Assembly (NCBI GenBank): GCA_018881555.1
Contig: JACAXG010000064.1
Location: forward strand, 4,229,236-4,293,235
Length of the DNA: 64,000 bases
Source: Amblyornis subalaris
Lineage: Eukaryota; Chordata; Aves; Passeriformes; Ptilonorhynchidae
Direction of reading: 5' to 3'
Within the stretch, counting starts at the first letter, position 1. Every line of letters starts with the position of its first letter. The notes beneath the pieces are model-generated. The model made no database searches and had not been told where the DNA came from. It saw only the letters and a program-made list of their open reading frames with translations. Of the stretch, positions 44,051-56,670 are shown in pieces. Position numbers and translations under genes: made by a program.

Positions 44051-47000
44051 TGCTATCTGCTCTCCCAAAATACCTGGATTTCCCTGTTGGGAAGCAACAG
44101 GAGCGGGAGAAACAGGNTGGGTTTGGTAGCCGTGATGGATTTCTTTTCCCAACATTCCTGGACACCGCTTTGGCCGCCATCCCTCACTGATTTGCATATT
44201 CCTGTTGCAAACACCCCTTTTCTTCGCTTTTGATGTGTTAATTGGCTCAGCTCATTAATATCTGCGGCAGCCAAGTGGTTCTTGCTCTGGTGTTAGATGT
44301 GGTTGTGTCTCCACACCTGTTTTCCCTCTTGCTCCACACTTGGAAGCACAAACACTTCCCGATTCTGCATGAGCAGCTCCAAGACGTTGTGAGGTTGGAA
44401 AACAAATCCTGCACTGAAGTGGCAGCTCCAGGAATCACCTGGATGTCTTTTCCCAGCAAGCACGGCTCGGCCTGGAGAGCACCAGCACCCAAACCTCGCT
44501 TGGAAAAGGGAAATGGGAGCGATTCAATCCATGTGGGAAAAGGAAATTTGGCTGTCTGTGCCTAAAGCGGAGCCTTGATCTTCTCCCCCTGCCCAGGGAA
44601 GGGAGGTGCCGGCGTGGAAAAGGAGCTGTGACCTCATCATCATCCCATTCCTCACCNCCAGCCAAGGAGAGCTTTTAACTCTGCCTGTTCCTCCTTCATT
44701 TGGAAGAGCTCTGGTGATTTTCCACTCAGAGGATCAGCTCTGGCGGATTCCATTCAGAAATCCCACTTCCATATTTACTTTTCCAAGACCTTCAGCTCCC
44801 AACACTGGGAGCTCTCAGTCCAGGAGCCAGGTGGGTGGACAAGGCAACCAGTAAATCCTGTTAAACACAATCCCTTCACCTCCAAAGAATCAGTCAGGAT
44901 AATCCTGGCGTCTCCGGGTGCTTTGGCATNCAGAAATTTCAGGAAAAGGAAGGGTTCCTCTAAATTTGTGGACAATTCTAGGAAATCCCTCTGTCACTGC
45001 ATCTTCTAAACTGCTGTGGTGAAAAGGAGGGGAAGAGCTGGGAATAAAGGCCTGCAAAAGATCTGGATAAGGTTTCTCNTCCCTCCCTCACTCTGCCCAT
45101 CTCGGTTCCCCACACCCTCGGTGGATTTATCTCAACCCTCCACTCATTTCCTCCCCTCCAGCTGCTCTCCCCCACCAGGTTTTTGCTTTCTCATGCCCAC
45201 TTGAGATATAAATTGCTCCTTTTACTTCCTCATTCTCGTGACAGGTGGTAAAACAATAACAGCTTTGGCCCCNAGCCCCAATTTCCTGGAGTTTTTTGAA
45301 AGCACCCGAGGTCCTGCGGGGAAAAACTCTCTTCCCAATGTGCAGGATATCCATGGAGCGCTTGCTCGTGGAATTGGGATGCAGCACAGCCACCACAACC
45401 CCCAGAAGTGCTGCCAGCCCCTGCCCTGAGCAGCTGGACAACTCTTCCTCCTTTTTGGTTTGGAAACTCTTACGCTTCCCCTTCTCCATCCTGATTTTCC
45501 TTCCGTTTTGAGGTTGTCTCTGGTGAGGGAAAATCAGCAGCAAGTTCAGCTCGTAACTTCACGTTTGGTCTTGTGACATGTGTCACCTCCAGGCACTGCT
45601 CACGGGTCTGCTCGGTGGGGTCTCAGTGTCCTCTTGTCCCTGCCTACCTCCGTGGGGTCACCTCCCTCATTCCCTTCATTTCCCCTCCCTCCATTCAACC
45701 AAAATGTTTAAAACCAGTCACCGGATCCAGAGCTTGCAGCACGAAACACGAGGTGGATGAGGAACCTTTCGTCCTCTTGGAAAACTGGAAAACTTGGAAA
45801 ACTTGGAAAACTGGAAACCCGGCGGCTCTGAAATCCAGGCGCTGCGAAACGCCTCAAAAATCCCCCTCCTTCCGCGTGTGCCACCGAAACACAGCGGGCG
45901 NAGTTCCAGGGCGATGCTTCGGGAAAAGCAAGGATCTCATTGAACCATCCAACACAACAACAACAAAAAACCCCAAAACAACACCACNCTTCAATTGTTT
46001 GGACCAGCTCTGGTTTCTCCCGGGACACAGCTGAGCGCGGGATGCTGCCAGCTTTTCCTTTTTTGTTGTTTTTTTTTCTTTTTTTTTTTTTTTTTTGGTG
46101 CTTTTTCCAGGAAAGGGAGCTGGCAAGCCGGGGCTGTGACCCCAGAAGCTCTGGGCTGTTTGTGCGAGTCCCTGGCTCGCTGCCCTTCTCCTCCTCCTCT
46201 GTGACACCCCCCAGGCCTCCTACAGAGCTTTTCTGTCTCCCCTCAGCTGGGAGAGGAGGGAGCGGAGAGCTCGGAGGGCGAAGCCGAACAAAGCTCCACA
46301 CAGCCGACGGTTTCTCCGCCAGGGACGTGGTTCTGTAGGAACCATCTCGCAACCTCTGCGTGGCAGGGGTTGGCAGCAGCTGTGGGGTGGGTTTGGCCCT
46401 GGAAAAAAAAGAGGGGAATGGATATGGGGACGTCTTTTCCAGCTGGATGAGGTCCNTGAGGAGGCAGCAACTCCCAGCTCAGTGTGCTGCCCTCAGTCCT
46501 TCCCTTCTCCCTCCCACCTGCCCATTGCCTTTCCCACTCTCAGCCACGTTTTTCCCTCTCTGCCTTTCCCCCTTTTTCTCCGATAAGGGAAGCTCATTTT
46601 AAAAATGTGAACGNGAGCAAAGAGCCAGAGGAGCCTGAAATTGCTGGAGAAATGTCCAAAATAAGCCAGAAATAAACTTTCCCTCCACCTGCTCATTTAT
46701 AAACAGANGTTTGATAACCAAACTCACTGTGAACAAAACCCCTGATAATCCCCCTGTGCTGACACAACTCCTGAGCCATTCCCTGCGTTTCGGGCAGGCT
46801 GGGATGTTATTCCTCACAGGGCTTTGAAAGTAAGAGACAAAACTATCCCTTCAAGGGTCTCCTCAGAGCAATAACGATCTGAAGCCCGAACNTGTCAAAA
46901 AGGCCATTTTTTTAATGTGTTTTCTTAGGTGAGCTGAACGTCTGGGGACNCTTCGGATTCAAGCCGGCTCGGGAAATCAATGGCAGTTCAGCACCTGACT

Positions 47001-47080
47001 TATCCAGGCTCTCTGCGAAATCCCAGGGAGGGGAAGCTCAACCACGAAACAGGAATCTCTGAGAGCGGGAATTATCCCGG
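44051..47080. other. intergenic, no gene recognised
   Basis: It contains a short AACTTGGAAA tandem stretch (45778-45820) and a long T-rich tract at 46055-46100. A 138-codon minus frame (45127-45543) has scattered cysteines but not the LU pattern. No exon could be supported. Confidence 0.45.
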
Positions 47081-47089
47081 AACAACGCT

Positions 47090-47095
47090 TTTATT
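47090..47095 (-). terminator. polyadenylation signal of the 47-52 kb Ly6 gene
   Basis: AATAAA on the minus strand only 32 bp after the stop codon, implying a very short 3' UTR. Confidence 0.55.
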
Positions 47096-47126
47096 TCAGC
47101 CCTCGCGGGGAGCTGTTCCGAACCCG

Positions 47127-50100
47127 TCACAGTCCACGTGCCAGGATGGAGGTGACGCCGGCGAGGACTCCCAGGGCCATCGCTCCGCGGCTGCTTTGCC
47201 TGCTGCTCACTCCATTCACGTTGCACAAGGGCTTCTCGCAGCAGGAGACCCTCTGAGAGCTTTGGTCTGGTTGCTGACCTGACGCTGGACACGTCGGGGA
47301 ACACATCTTGGAGATGACGTATTTAGGCTTGTTGGGCTCTAGCGCAGGAAAAAAGGGGGGGGGGGGGGGGGGAAGAAAAAGGAGGGTGCAAGAAGAATTG
47401 TTAAAATGTTTTCATGGCTAAATCTGTTTTGGTGAGTAATCCTCAAGGCAAATTTCATGCATTGAATCATGGAATCATGGAATGGCTTGGGTTGGAAGGG
47501 ACCTGAATGATCATCCAGTTCCAATCCCCTGCCATGGGCAGGGACACCTCCCACTATCCCAGGTTGCTCCAAGCCCCATCCAGCCTGGCCTTGGACACTT
47601 CCAGGGGTGGGACATCCACAATAACTGTTAAGGTTGGAAAAGACCTTTAAGATCAAGTCCAACCTGGACTTCTCTGGGCTCCGTGTTTTGTCAATCCTGA
47701 AGTGGAATCAGCACCCGTGGGTGCCTTTCGGTTCCAGCTGCCTGAAGTGATGCTCAGGCTGGGTCATTCCCAACAGGATGGTTTTTCCTACAGGGGGAAT
47801 GTTCTGCATGACCTGGGATTTAAGGATAAGAGCACCTGGAGGTCTTTGAGGGCACAGAGCCCCCGGGGCAGACCCTAAGGTTGTGCTTGGCATGGGGACT
47901 CCGCCGTGGTGATGTTTGGCCAAAACATTTTTAAAAACAACTCTGGGAGTGGAACATCCACCNCCCTAGACTTGAACCCACTGGCTGGTGCCGCTCTGTG
48001 TGTCCTCAGCCTTTCCCCAATTCCTGGTAGGAATATCGAGTATGTATGGACACTGCAGGACTGAGCCACAAGGTCAATGCCTCCTAAAAGCTGGTGATCG
48101 AGGCCCATTGTTCCCCTACTGGGATGAAATCCCATTCCCGGGACTGCTTTCCTACAAAACAAACACGTGGGTGCTGTTCCCAAACCTACTCGTCCCGACG
48201 TCCTTCCGGATGGTCACGCAGTGTTTGTCCTCCTGGGCACACATGGAAATGGTCAAGCAGTCCTTGTTGGACTCCTGTTCTTGGCAGGTGTAGCACATGA
48301 ATGGATAAACTAATGGGGGAAAAAAAACATTGGAAAAAGCACATTACAAGNTTTAAAAACCCCCAACAGCTCCAGCGCAGAGATCTGCGTTTTCCTCGCT
48401 GTGGGAATGACCGGTGACTTTCTGTATCCCNTGACCCGTGGCAGCCGTGCTAAATCCCTCTCTGCCTCCTCTGGCTCGGGCTGCGGAGCGTTATCGATCT
48501 GTTTGCGATCCCTGGGCGCAGGAGATGTGAGCGGAATTCGAGGATTTGGGAGCTTTTATGATGGAGATTATTGCCGAGCCAGAGCGGCTCTGTCCTGAGG
48601 GCTCGGCCGCGGGAATTGCCAATTACTGCTCCGCGTTTCTCCCGGGCAGGGCTCGGCAGGGAGGATTTGAGGCTGCCTGGAGCGTTTCGAGGAGGTGGAC
48701 AATGCCCAGTGTCCTACTTCCCTTTCATCTGGCTCAGAAATTGCTGTCACATCTCCTTTCTTCTCGCTGACCTGCCCTAACCTCTGTTCTAGGAAGTCTG
48801 GTGAGAGCCCTCAGATTTTTTTACCAGAAAATAGAGAGTGGATGGAAAATCTTAACCCAAAGCCTGGTTGAAGTGCTAAAGGCAGAGCTGGTGAGGTAAT
48901 TCCTACATCTGCATCAGAGGCAGATGATTGGCAGGGAGGTCACGCCGTGATGAGTTGTCTTTCCTGCCAAGAACGTCTGTGCTCGCCCTCAAAACCAGAA
49001 TGTGGTAGGAGAGACCTCGAGAAAGTCTCTGCGAAGTTGTAAAAAAAAAACAGGAAGAAGAGCAAAAACAGAGTCCGGGTGTTAAAACTCACCCAAATGT
49101 GCGCAGAGCCCTCCCCAGCTGGGCAGACTAGAAGTGTTTTGTGGCCGTGGTTGGGTTCGGAGCGTGTGAAATCGCCCGGNGCGAAGCGTGGGGGTTTTGT
49201 GAGGAGTTCCTTTAAAAACGCGGATCGTTTTTGAAGGGAAACAAACCCAAGTGCTGGCTGAGCTCGTGCCGAGGCTGGGGACGATCTGTCGCTTNGGAAA
49301 GGGTAAAAGCAACCGAAGGACACGTCCCTGTGAGCGCAGCTTTGCCCGATAAGAAGTTGGCAGTGAGGAAGTGGAAGGACAACAGAGGTCACACCGTTAA
49401 AAGAGAAGTTTCTGATAGAAGAGGGAGGGAAAAGCCATCAGCTGTTGATCCTGTGCAGCATTTTTNGCTTCATTCATCTCTAAAAAGTTGNATTTTCATT
49501 TACGGAGTAGAGGAGATTTGAGGAGGTTTTAAGGAATTTTTGGCAGAGCCTTGAAGGATGTCGTTCATGGGCAAGCCCAGGAAGCACGAGTTGGTGAAAA
49601 TGCCAAGAATGGGTGCAAAGCCAAGCGTGAAAACACCCTCAGAGGGTAATTCCCAAGGATTATTGATCAAACCAACTGCAGCGATGGAAAGAATTCTTCC
49701 CTGTGAGGGTGGTGAAGCCCTGGAATGGAATTNNCAGAGAAGCTGTGGCTGCACCATCCCTGGAAGTGTCCAAGGCCAAGTTGGACGGGGCTTGGAGCAG
49801 CCTAGGATAGTGGGAGATGTCCCTGCCCATGGCAGAGGGTTGGAATGAGATGATCTCTAAGATTCCTTCCAAACCATTCCGTGATTCTGTGATTTTAAGT
49901 GGTTTTGACAGATGGATGCAATAAAAGAGTGAAAAAAAANCGAGTGGATGCAATTAAATAAAGAGAAATAAATGACACTTANATAAAACTGAGACACTTA
50001 AATGGATGACAAACAACTGGTTCAGTTCCGACTCGGAACCACAGTGACAACAGCAGGGAGTCAACAGTGGCACATTCCAGCCAGGAAAACAGACGTCACC

Positions 50101-51944
50101 CGAGGGGACACGGAATGTCACGTGCGAGATATGCAAAGTGGCCTCTCCAGCCTGGCAAGGGCTTGGCTGGAAGCCCAGCGACCAAATCCGTGCGCAGTGC
50201 TTCCAGAACTATGCGGAGCACTTGGAGAGGGACCAGGGGAGAGGGAGGAGAAAGGGTCGGAGAGCTTGGAAATGCNGCCTCGCGGAAAAAGGTTGGAAAA
50301 GGGGTTTAGTTTGTTTGGTGAAAATGAGAGTATGGTGAGGAAAGTCACGGAAATCTTTTTCCTGCNAGATAAAAAGAAGCGGCAAGGAAGAAAGTAATAA
50401 ACTGGTTTATGTGTCCTGTGGTGAAAATATGGGAGAACAGGGCCAAAAGAGATGTTAAAGAGATATTAAAGCTAAATTCCTAAAGGGATGAGAGTCTCTG
50501 AGCAATTCCAAGCTGTGGAATCTTCCCTATTAGAAACTTTCAGGGACACCTGAAACAAACACCTGCCTGGTTTTGTCCAACATTGCAGCAAGGACTTGAT
50601 GATCTTAGAGGTCCTTTCCAACCTTAATTGGAATTCTGTGATTCCATGGAAAGGATCACGAGCTTTTAGGATTCCTGCTGGACACAAAATATCCCTAACA
50701 GGGAGTTCATGGATGCAAAAGGCAACAGAGCCTCTTTGAGGGGCTAAGAAATCAACAGTTTTGACCAAAATTTGGTCATTAGGGTCTTGGATGGGACCCA
50801 AGATACACGAAAAGGATCAAATGACAATTTCCACATTTTCCTTTGTCCCAGTTTTGGGCCAGAAAGCTGCAATCTCTCATTCTTGGTTTAGAACTGGGCT
50901 ACACAAAGGTGCTGTATAAAAGGCTGTCCTTAAATCCATTGGGAATCTGATGCCTGTATAAAATGTCACCAGTAAGGAATCCCATCATGTGCCAACAATC
51001 TGGGATCTCTGCAACCTTTCCAGTTCACCCTGGGTCGCACTGAGAANGTTGCCTTTGAAAATGATCTCTTCTCCACCTTGTGTTGCTCCGTTCAGGAATT
51101 GTGGGCAAAAATTCCATTTTTTTTGAAAGAATTGAATAGTCCTTTCCCCACCCCAACACTGGCCAGAGCTCCTGCTCTTCCAGGCTCGCTGCAGAACCCT
51201 CTTCCAAACCACGTAGGAGTAGGGGGTTGATAAATCAGAGGTAATTAATTAATTGGGTGCCTCTTTCTCAACGAGATTCGTATCATGGTTTCTGGGAAAC
51301 CATCAGGCGTGGGGGAAATTTTGGCACTCTGGTCATCCATCATTCCCACGTGCCGGGAGCGATGGAGCAACGCGTGTGTGTCAGTCCCAGAAGGAGGACA
51401 ACACTCACACTTCCCTTTGGGAGCAAGGTGCCTCTAACATGCAAAGTTCTTCCACCTCCGCCGCTGATTTAATCTACAAAAATTCCCACTGTTGCGTTTC
51501 CTAGGGAAGACACGTGGCAAACCATGAAAATGAGGAAGCAGAAGGACAGAAAAGCCTCTAAAACACTCAAAAACTGATCTGAATTTAAAAAATATGTTTT
51601 TTTATTCTTTCTAATGCTTCCAACTCGCCTCGTTCTGGAAGATCCCATAAAGAATTGTGTGGATTTAACCTGGCATCCAGCACCACCAGAGCTCCACCAC
51701 TGGAAAGAGGAATTAATTTGTCAGGCTCTTATTTCTGCATCGAATCATTCCTCGAGGTGCCAAAGGGCATTGGTGGCACCGTGACAGCCCTGCAAAGTTG
51801 CTGACAGCCCTCTAAACTTCTGCCACATGGAAAATTTCCATCCATCTTCCCTCTAATCCTTNTCTTAAGTAGGAGCAGCACGAGAGGCTCACCTTGTTGC
51901 ACACACAGGACAGCAGCCAGCAAGGTGANGAGAGGAGTCCTCAT
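47127..51944 (-). CDS. Ly6-type GPI-anchored protein, orthology unresolved
   Basis: Exons 51893-51944, 48190-48309 and 47127-47338 on the minus strand join in phase 1 to 127 codons plus a stop. Signal peptide MRTPLXTLLAAVLCVQQ (the X is an N at 51929). The LU domain has ten cysteines: FMCYTC, KDC, SMC, KHC, KMC, PTC, SCCEKPLCN. After LCN come a polar stretch (VNGVSSRQSSRG) and a short hydrophobic tail ending ILARGL, consistent with GPI anchoring. The QESNKDC and VISKMC stretches recall PSCA and the MRT start recalls LY6D, but neither fits throughout, so I give no symbol. The exon 2 donor is GTAGGT. A weaker donor two bases downstream breaks the frame, so this one was chosen. A TATA box lies about 50 bp upstream of the start. 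A C18 tract precedes the last acceptor. Confidence 0.9.
47355..47372. repeat. homopolymer G18 (C18 on the gene strand)
   Basis: An uninterrupted run that forms the polypyrimidine tract of the acceptor at 47339. Its length is likely polymorphic and may be mis-assembled. Confidence 0.9.
47464..47627 (-). repeat. CR1 fragment in intron 2 of the Ly6-type gene
   Basis: AATCATGGAATCATGGAATGG, the canonical body, and a cut-off at TTCCAGGGGTGGGACATCC, followed by a second CR1 tail. Confidence 0.9.
47628..47665 (-). repeat. CR1 tail of an older subfamily, adjoining
   Basis: AACTGTTAAGGTTGGAAAAG then CTTTAAGATCAAGTCCAACC. The younger CR1 seems to have inserted at its end. Confidence 0.7.
49686..49900 (+). 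repeat. CR1 fragment in intron 1 of the Ly6-type gene
   Basis: AAAGAATTCTTCCCTGTGAG, TGTCCAAGGCCAAGTTGGAC and tail TTCCAAACCATTCCGTGATT, plus orientation (antisense to the gene). Confidence 0.9.
50555..50650 (+). repeat. older CR1 tail fragment
   Basis: CAGCAAGGACTTGATGATCT, TAGAGGTCCTTTCCAACCTT and GGAATTCTGTGATTCC, inside intron 1. Confidence 0.8.
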
Positions 51945-51984
51945 CTCCAGCAGATCCTCCCAGCCGGACTGGGAAGGTGTTCGG

Positions 51985-51999
51985 AGGGCAGGTTTTATA
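51985..51999 (-). promoter_or_regulatory. TATA box of the Ly6-type gene
   Basis: The minus strand reads GGTATAAAACCTGCCC about 50 bp upstream of the start codon, implying a very short 5' UTR. The TATAAAACCTGCCC stretch is identical in the LY6E-like gene at 61.4 kb. Confidence 0.75.
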
Positions 52000-52514
52000 C
52001 CCCAGCCCGACGGCAGCAGTTTTACAGGTTCCCCGTGGCTGGCAGGTGGACGTGAAATCAACCCAAGGGTGTGGAATGTTCATGTGGGAGTTTTCCGTGC
52101 CGGAGCCCTCGGAAGGGGTTGGCACCTCGGTGGAAAAACCCTCTCAGCGACGCATTTCTGGCTCTTCCGGAGCGATGGGAAGTGGGAAGCTGCTCTCTCC
52201 TCCTCTGGATTTCTCCCTTTCCTTCCTTGCCTCTGATGAAAGCAGAGCCCGGAGGCACAGGGAGATAGTCCTAGGGATGAGTTTTTCTAATCCCTTTGGA
52301 TAGGCAGCACGTGACGTTCCGGCGTTTGTACCGTTCGTTCGCTTTAATTATTCAACAGCACCAGGCTCAGCCCCTGAGCTGGCCTGAGCTGGTTTACCTC
52401 GGATAAAATCAGTGTATTTTACACTAAATTAAATCAGCTAATGCTTGGTTAAACAGAAGATTTTTCCCCTAAATATTCCCGTCAGTCTTCATTTCCTTAT
52501 CAATTTTCCTCTCG

Positions 52515-52763
52515 CTAATCCTTCGGCTTGCCCTTCTCCCGCTCGTAATCCTCAAATACCTCGTCCAATTTGTATTTAATGAAGTTTTGCTGCTGTCCNG
52601 GGGATGCTTTGGAGGAGCTGCTTTTTCTCCACGCCCAGCACTTCCTCAAAATCAGGCCTCCGTTTCCAAGGCCCACAAATTGGCACCCTGGAATTGCAGC
52701 TCTGCTCTGGAAAGAGCCGTCCCTCAAAGTGTCAGGTTTTTTTTTCAATCTCTCCCTCTCCAA
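52515..52763 (-). other. 83-codon open frame, possible terminal exon
   Basis: Its last part reads QQNFIKYKLDEVFEDYEREK and ends GKPKD before a stop, a charged composition more protein-like than the other chance frames. There is an N in codon 55. I recognise no family, and no partner exon or polyadenylation signal was tied to it. It may be chance or the end of an unannotated gene. Confidence 0.2.
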
Positions 52764-53450
52764 TCAATCCTTTTGCTTTTATTCCTCTGTGTTGCTCCTC
52801 TCCTGTGAATTCCTTGAAATCTGTTTCTGACGTGCTGGGATGGAGACCCTGATTCGAGATGCATCACGTAAGAGCTCAGGCTGCCAACTCCGCAGAGCTG
52901 CTTCTAAAACGAGACTAAACCTGGACAGCAGAAAGAAAATATTGTCAAACCCCCCCCTTTTTCCTGGCAATTATGGAATAACTTAACGGGCAATTCCCNG
53001 GATGCAGCCACCAGCAGGGTATTTTTGTCTGTTTCTGATATGAATCATCCCAAAACTTGATGATTCCTTTCTCCATGTGATCGTCTTGANGCTTTTTTTT
53101 CAGGCCCTCCTGATCTGCTCCTGGAACGACGTCGTCAGGTGGTGAATTCCAGAGTTGTTCAAGCCCCGTGTCCAAACAGACATTCCCTGGGTTTGGAGGT
53201 TGGTGAGGTCAGCGGGGACGTGGGGATGATCCAATCAAACCTTGTGCTTCTGAGAGGACAATTCAGTCTCCTGCCCCACTGTGTTATAAACGAGTTTTTC
53301 TGCCTAATTGCTGGGTGTGGCTCCTTGCTGGTATTTTGCAATGAGGGTGAAAGGAAGGAACCATTTTTTCCTTATTTTTGGTCTTATTTATCCCATAAAC
53401 TTGTTATGTTTATTCCTTTCCCCTCCCATATCCCTGCTCCTGTTGACTTC

Positions 53451-53600
53451 CATAGAATCATAGACTGGGTTTGTTGGAAGGGAACTCCAAGATCATCTTG
53501 TCCCNGTCCCCTGCCATGGGCTGGGACACCTTCCACTATCCCAAGTTGCTCCAAACTTCATCCAACTTGCCCTTGTTGACCTTCCCAACATCCATTTCAT
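53451..53600 (-). repeat. CR1 fragment
   Basis: AGAATCATAGACTGGGTTTG, GGACACCTTCCACTATCCCA and CATCCAACTTGCCCTTG. Confidence 0.85.
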
Positions 53601-56600
53601 TCCCACATGAACCTTCTTGGAATAGNATCAGTGCAAGTCAATTTTGAAGGAGCTAAACATTCCCAACACATCCAACNAATGNGTATAAGGAGAGAAATTT
53701 GGGTTGNAAATAGAATTTTCTTTATTTTCTGAGACCTGTCTCCAGGACATGAATGTCTTGCTTTGTACCTTGGTGGAATAATGCTGGAGCATTCCCTCTT
53801 CCCAGTGTGTGGAGAGCTGGAAAAGAGAATTATTTCCCAATAGGACGAATTACAAAACTCCAAAGCGCTCANAGGCGTCACTCAAGGATCCAGCATGGAG
53901 AGGGCGTCTCCTGCTGGAGGAGGGCCTGGAGCAGGGACACCGAGTGAGGAGTAAGATTGAGGAAGGCTGGGAAAAAAAAATCCCCAAGGAAGCTGAGTCA
54001 CCTCTCTGGAGCAATCTTATCATTATCCATTTGGGAAAATTAAAGTGGACTTCAAATTGGAGTTGGCAAAGGACTCAATTTGGAGCCGGCAAAGGACTCA
54101 AATTGGAGCCATGAGTTGGCTCCATGACAAGAAAGCCAGAGTTAATTTTGGGAAAAGGGTTGGGTTTTTCCCTTTCCACAGCTTCCAGAAGATTTTTGGG
54201 CCCAGTGAAGAGCTTGTTTTGATCTTTTGCATCCATCTTGGCTCTTGCTTTGTCCTTGAGTCACTGTGTCTTAATCGGATCTGGGCAAATAAACAGGGAA
54301 AAGNGGGAGAAATTCCATGTTGTGAGGGAAAAGGGAGGGGAATTACTCAAGGAGAGCAGANGGCAGCACAGATCCTTCAAAAATGATGGTGGGAAAGCCC
54401 TGAGAGAGGGAAAAGAAGGGCCAAAGTTAAAGCACCTCCTACAGATGCCTCATTTAGGCAGGGAAGGGCCTCCTTGGCCGATCCAGGTCCTGGTGCAGTG
54501 ACTCAGAGCACTGGAAAATGAATTTTATATAATCCACAGGGAGAGAGAGAGGCAGTTCCCTCCTGGGAGCAATCCCAGCTTTTGGAATGAGATTCCCATC
54601 TTCTTCCCAAAAGCCCTCCAGGCATCCCAGATGTCTCTGCTGGGCAGCTCCACGCTCCCATGGGAGGCGTGTGGGGCCACGGGAGGCACCAGGAAGGCGG
54701 GGTGATGGAGGGATGTGGAATTAGGGAGCAGCCCCTGCGTGGGAGGTGTCACATCGGGATTTCTCGGGAAGGCTGGCAGAGTCTCCTCTTACACAACATT
54801 CCAAGGGAGGGTTCGCTGCGGGAGCTTTGGTGGTTTTAGGACCTCCTGTGCCTCAGGGGAAGTTGCTGCTCCCACCTCCAGATAAGGACTTTGGGATGTG
54901 GGTCAGGTTTGGATGCATGGATGCCTTATGTTGTCGGGCACTAGGGAAAATCCTGTGGGATCAGGGGGGAAATCAGGCAAAAGGGAGCCAGCCTGGGACA
55001 CATGGATGGAGCTGCTCCCTTAGGGATGGGACTTCTGGATTCCCAGAGCTGTTTACCACTTCTCCGTGCCACAGCCATAACCAGGCCACGAAACCCTCCA
55101 GGGGTGTCCCACATGCTTCCATGCCCTTTGCCATGCCAGGATCCTTCCCATCCCAAAACAAAGGCACCTGCCAAGTTCAGGCAGCACGAGATATGACCTT
55201 ATTTTCAAACCTGGGTGCCAAGAGCAGGTCTGGACTCACCAGCTCAGCAGAACAAGACCTGAGGCCCTCCCAGCCCCATCTTGGCTTTTCCCTGTGCCAN
55301 CCATTGTCCCTAAGGAATCCTAAACCCGTGGATGGCAAAGGCTGAAGATTATTCCAAATAGTTCAGTTGTTACCACGTTATGATTGGGATGTGGGACAGA
55401 ATATGGACAGCCAAGGCCACAGAATTGGCTTTTTTGGGGTTTTCGGACCTTTGTGTCACTTGAATATCCCTGAGTTTGGCAGGAAGGGATGCAGGGTGAG
55501 GACAGTGGATTGGACAGATGGATGGAGCCAGCTGGGCTGGGGATGGCAATAAAACCCACGGAAGAACGGAGACACTCGTGGCCAAAGATGGAGTATCCTC
55601 AGCCAACCTCGCATTTACACCGAGGAGGAAACAACGAGCTGAGGCTCCAGCAGGAAAATGGAGGTTGGATGGAAAGACTGGAGGAAGAAGCCAACAGGGA
55701 AGTCTGGGAGAGAAAACGCCAAGGAGTGCAGAGCTGGGGTTGGATGTGGATGGAAGGGTGGACAGGAAGGGGTAAGAGCAGGTCGGGATGAGCCGGAGCC
55801 ACAATCCCACATTTTCTCTGCGAAGCTGTTGTAAAGGATAAAGATGTGGCTTTTCCCGAGCGTTGCTGTTCCTCTGTTCCCGGAAAATACCCATCCGAAC
55901 ATGGAGCTGCTCTCCCTGTGCAAGGAGTCCACAGAGGGCGAACCAGCTGGGTGAGCTGCACCCGACTCCTTACCCTGGGAGATCTTCCTTGGGATGGTCC
56001 TTGTGGAGAGCTCCTTCGGCTCGGGAGAAAGCAGTTCAGCCTCACCCCGGAAGGGTCGGAGTGAGCAAACCTCTCATTCCTGAGATTATCCAAAGGAAGG
56101 TCAGAGCAGGGTAACGAGTCCTTCAATTTCAGCCACGCTGGGAAACTCGACGAGGAAACATAAAAAATTTATTTTCAGTGTTAATATTTTGTCAGAGATG
56201 AGTCTGGAAATTCCAGTTTTCCTTCCAGAAACCATCTGTCTCTTCCTACAATTTTCCTTTAAGCACCATTTGACTCCCCTTTCAAAATAATCCTTAATGC
56301 TTATAAAGCAATTTTCCACTGGGAGATCTTAAACCAGTTNAAAGAAAATGCTCGGGATCCCTTCTCGTTGGGTCCTGCCTTGTCCCCTCTNTCTACTGGG
56401 GAGCTCAACATCCATTTCCTCCCAGAAGAGGAACTGAAAGGCAGTTAAATGGAATTCAGTCCATTCCCAAATGGAGTCACAAAAATGCCATTTCTGCCAA
56501 TGCGGAAAAAATAAAATCCGGGGAGAGGCTTCCTGAAGCGAATGCAAAGTCATTTTAATGCATTCCAGCAGGCAAATGCCTCCCCTTTTATCCCATGACA

Positions 56601-56655
56601 TGGATGCATCCAGCCACTCCCAGTGTCCCACACCACACAGCCACACAATAGACTA
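53601..56655. other. intergenic, no gene recognised
   Basis: A short direct repeat (GGAGTTGGCAAAGGACTCAA-type, two to three units) lies at 54055-54112. No exon was recognised. Confidence 0.45.
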
Positions 56656-56664
56656 AAATAACAC

Positions 56665-56670
56665 TTTATT
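56665..56670 (-). terminator. polyadenylation signal of the LY6E-like gene
   Basis: AATAAA on the minus strand (plus strand ACACTTTATTGTG), about 390 bp after the stop codon. Confidence 0.6.

Noticed and set aside
45127..45543. 138-codon minus-strand frame with several cysteines
   Set aside because: The cysteines do not follow the LU pattern and there is no signal peptide; treated as chance.
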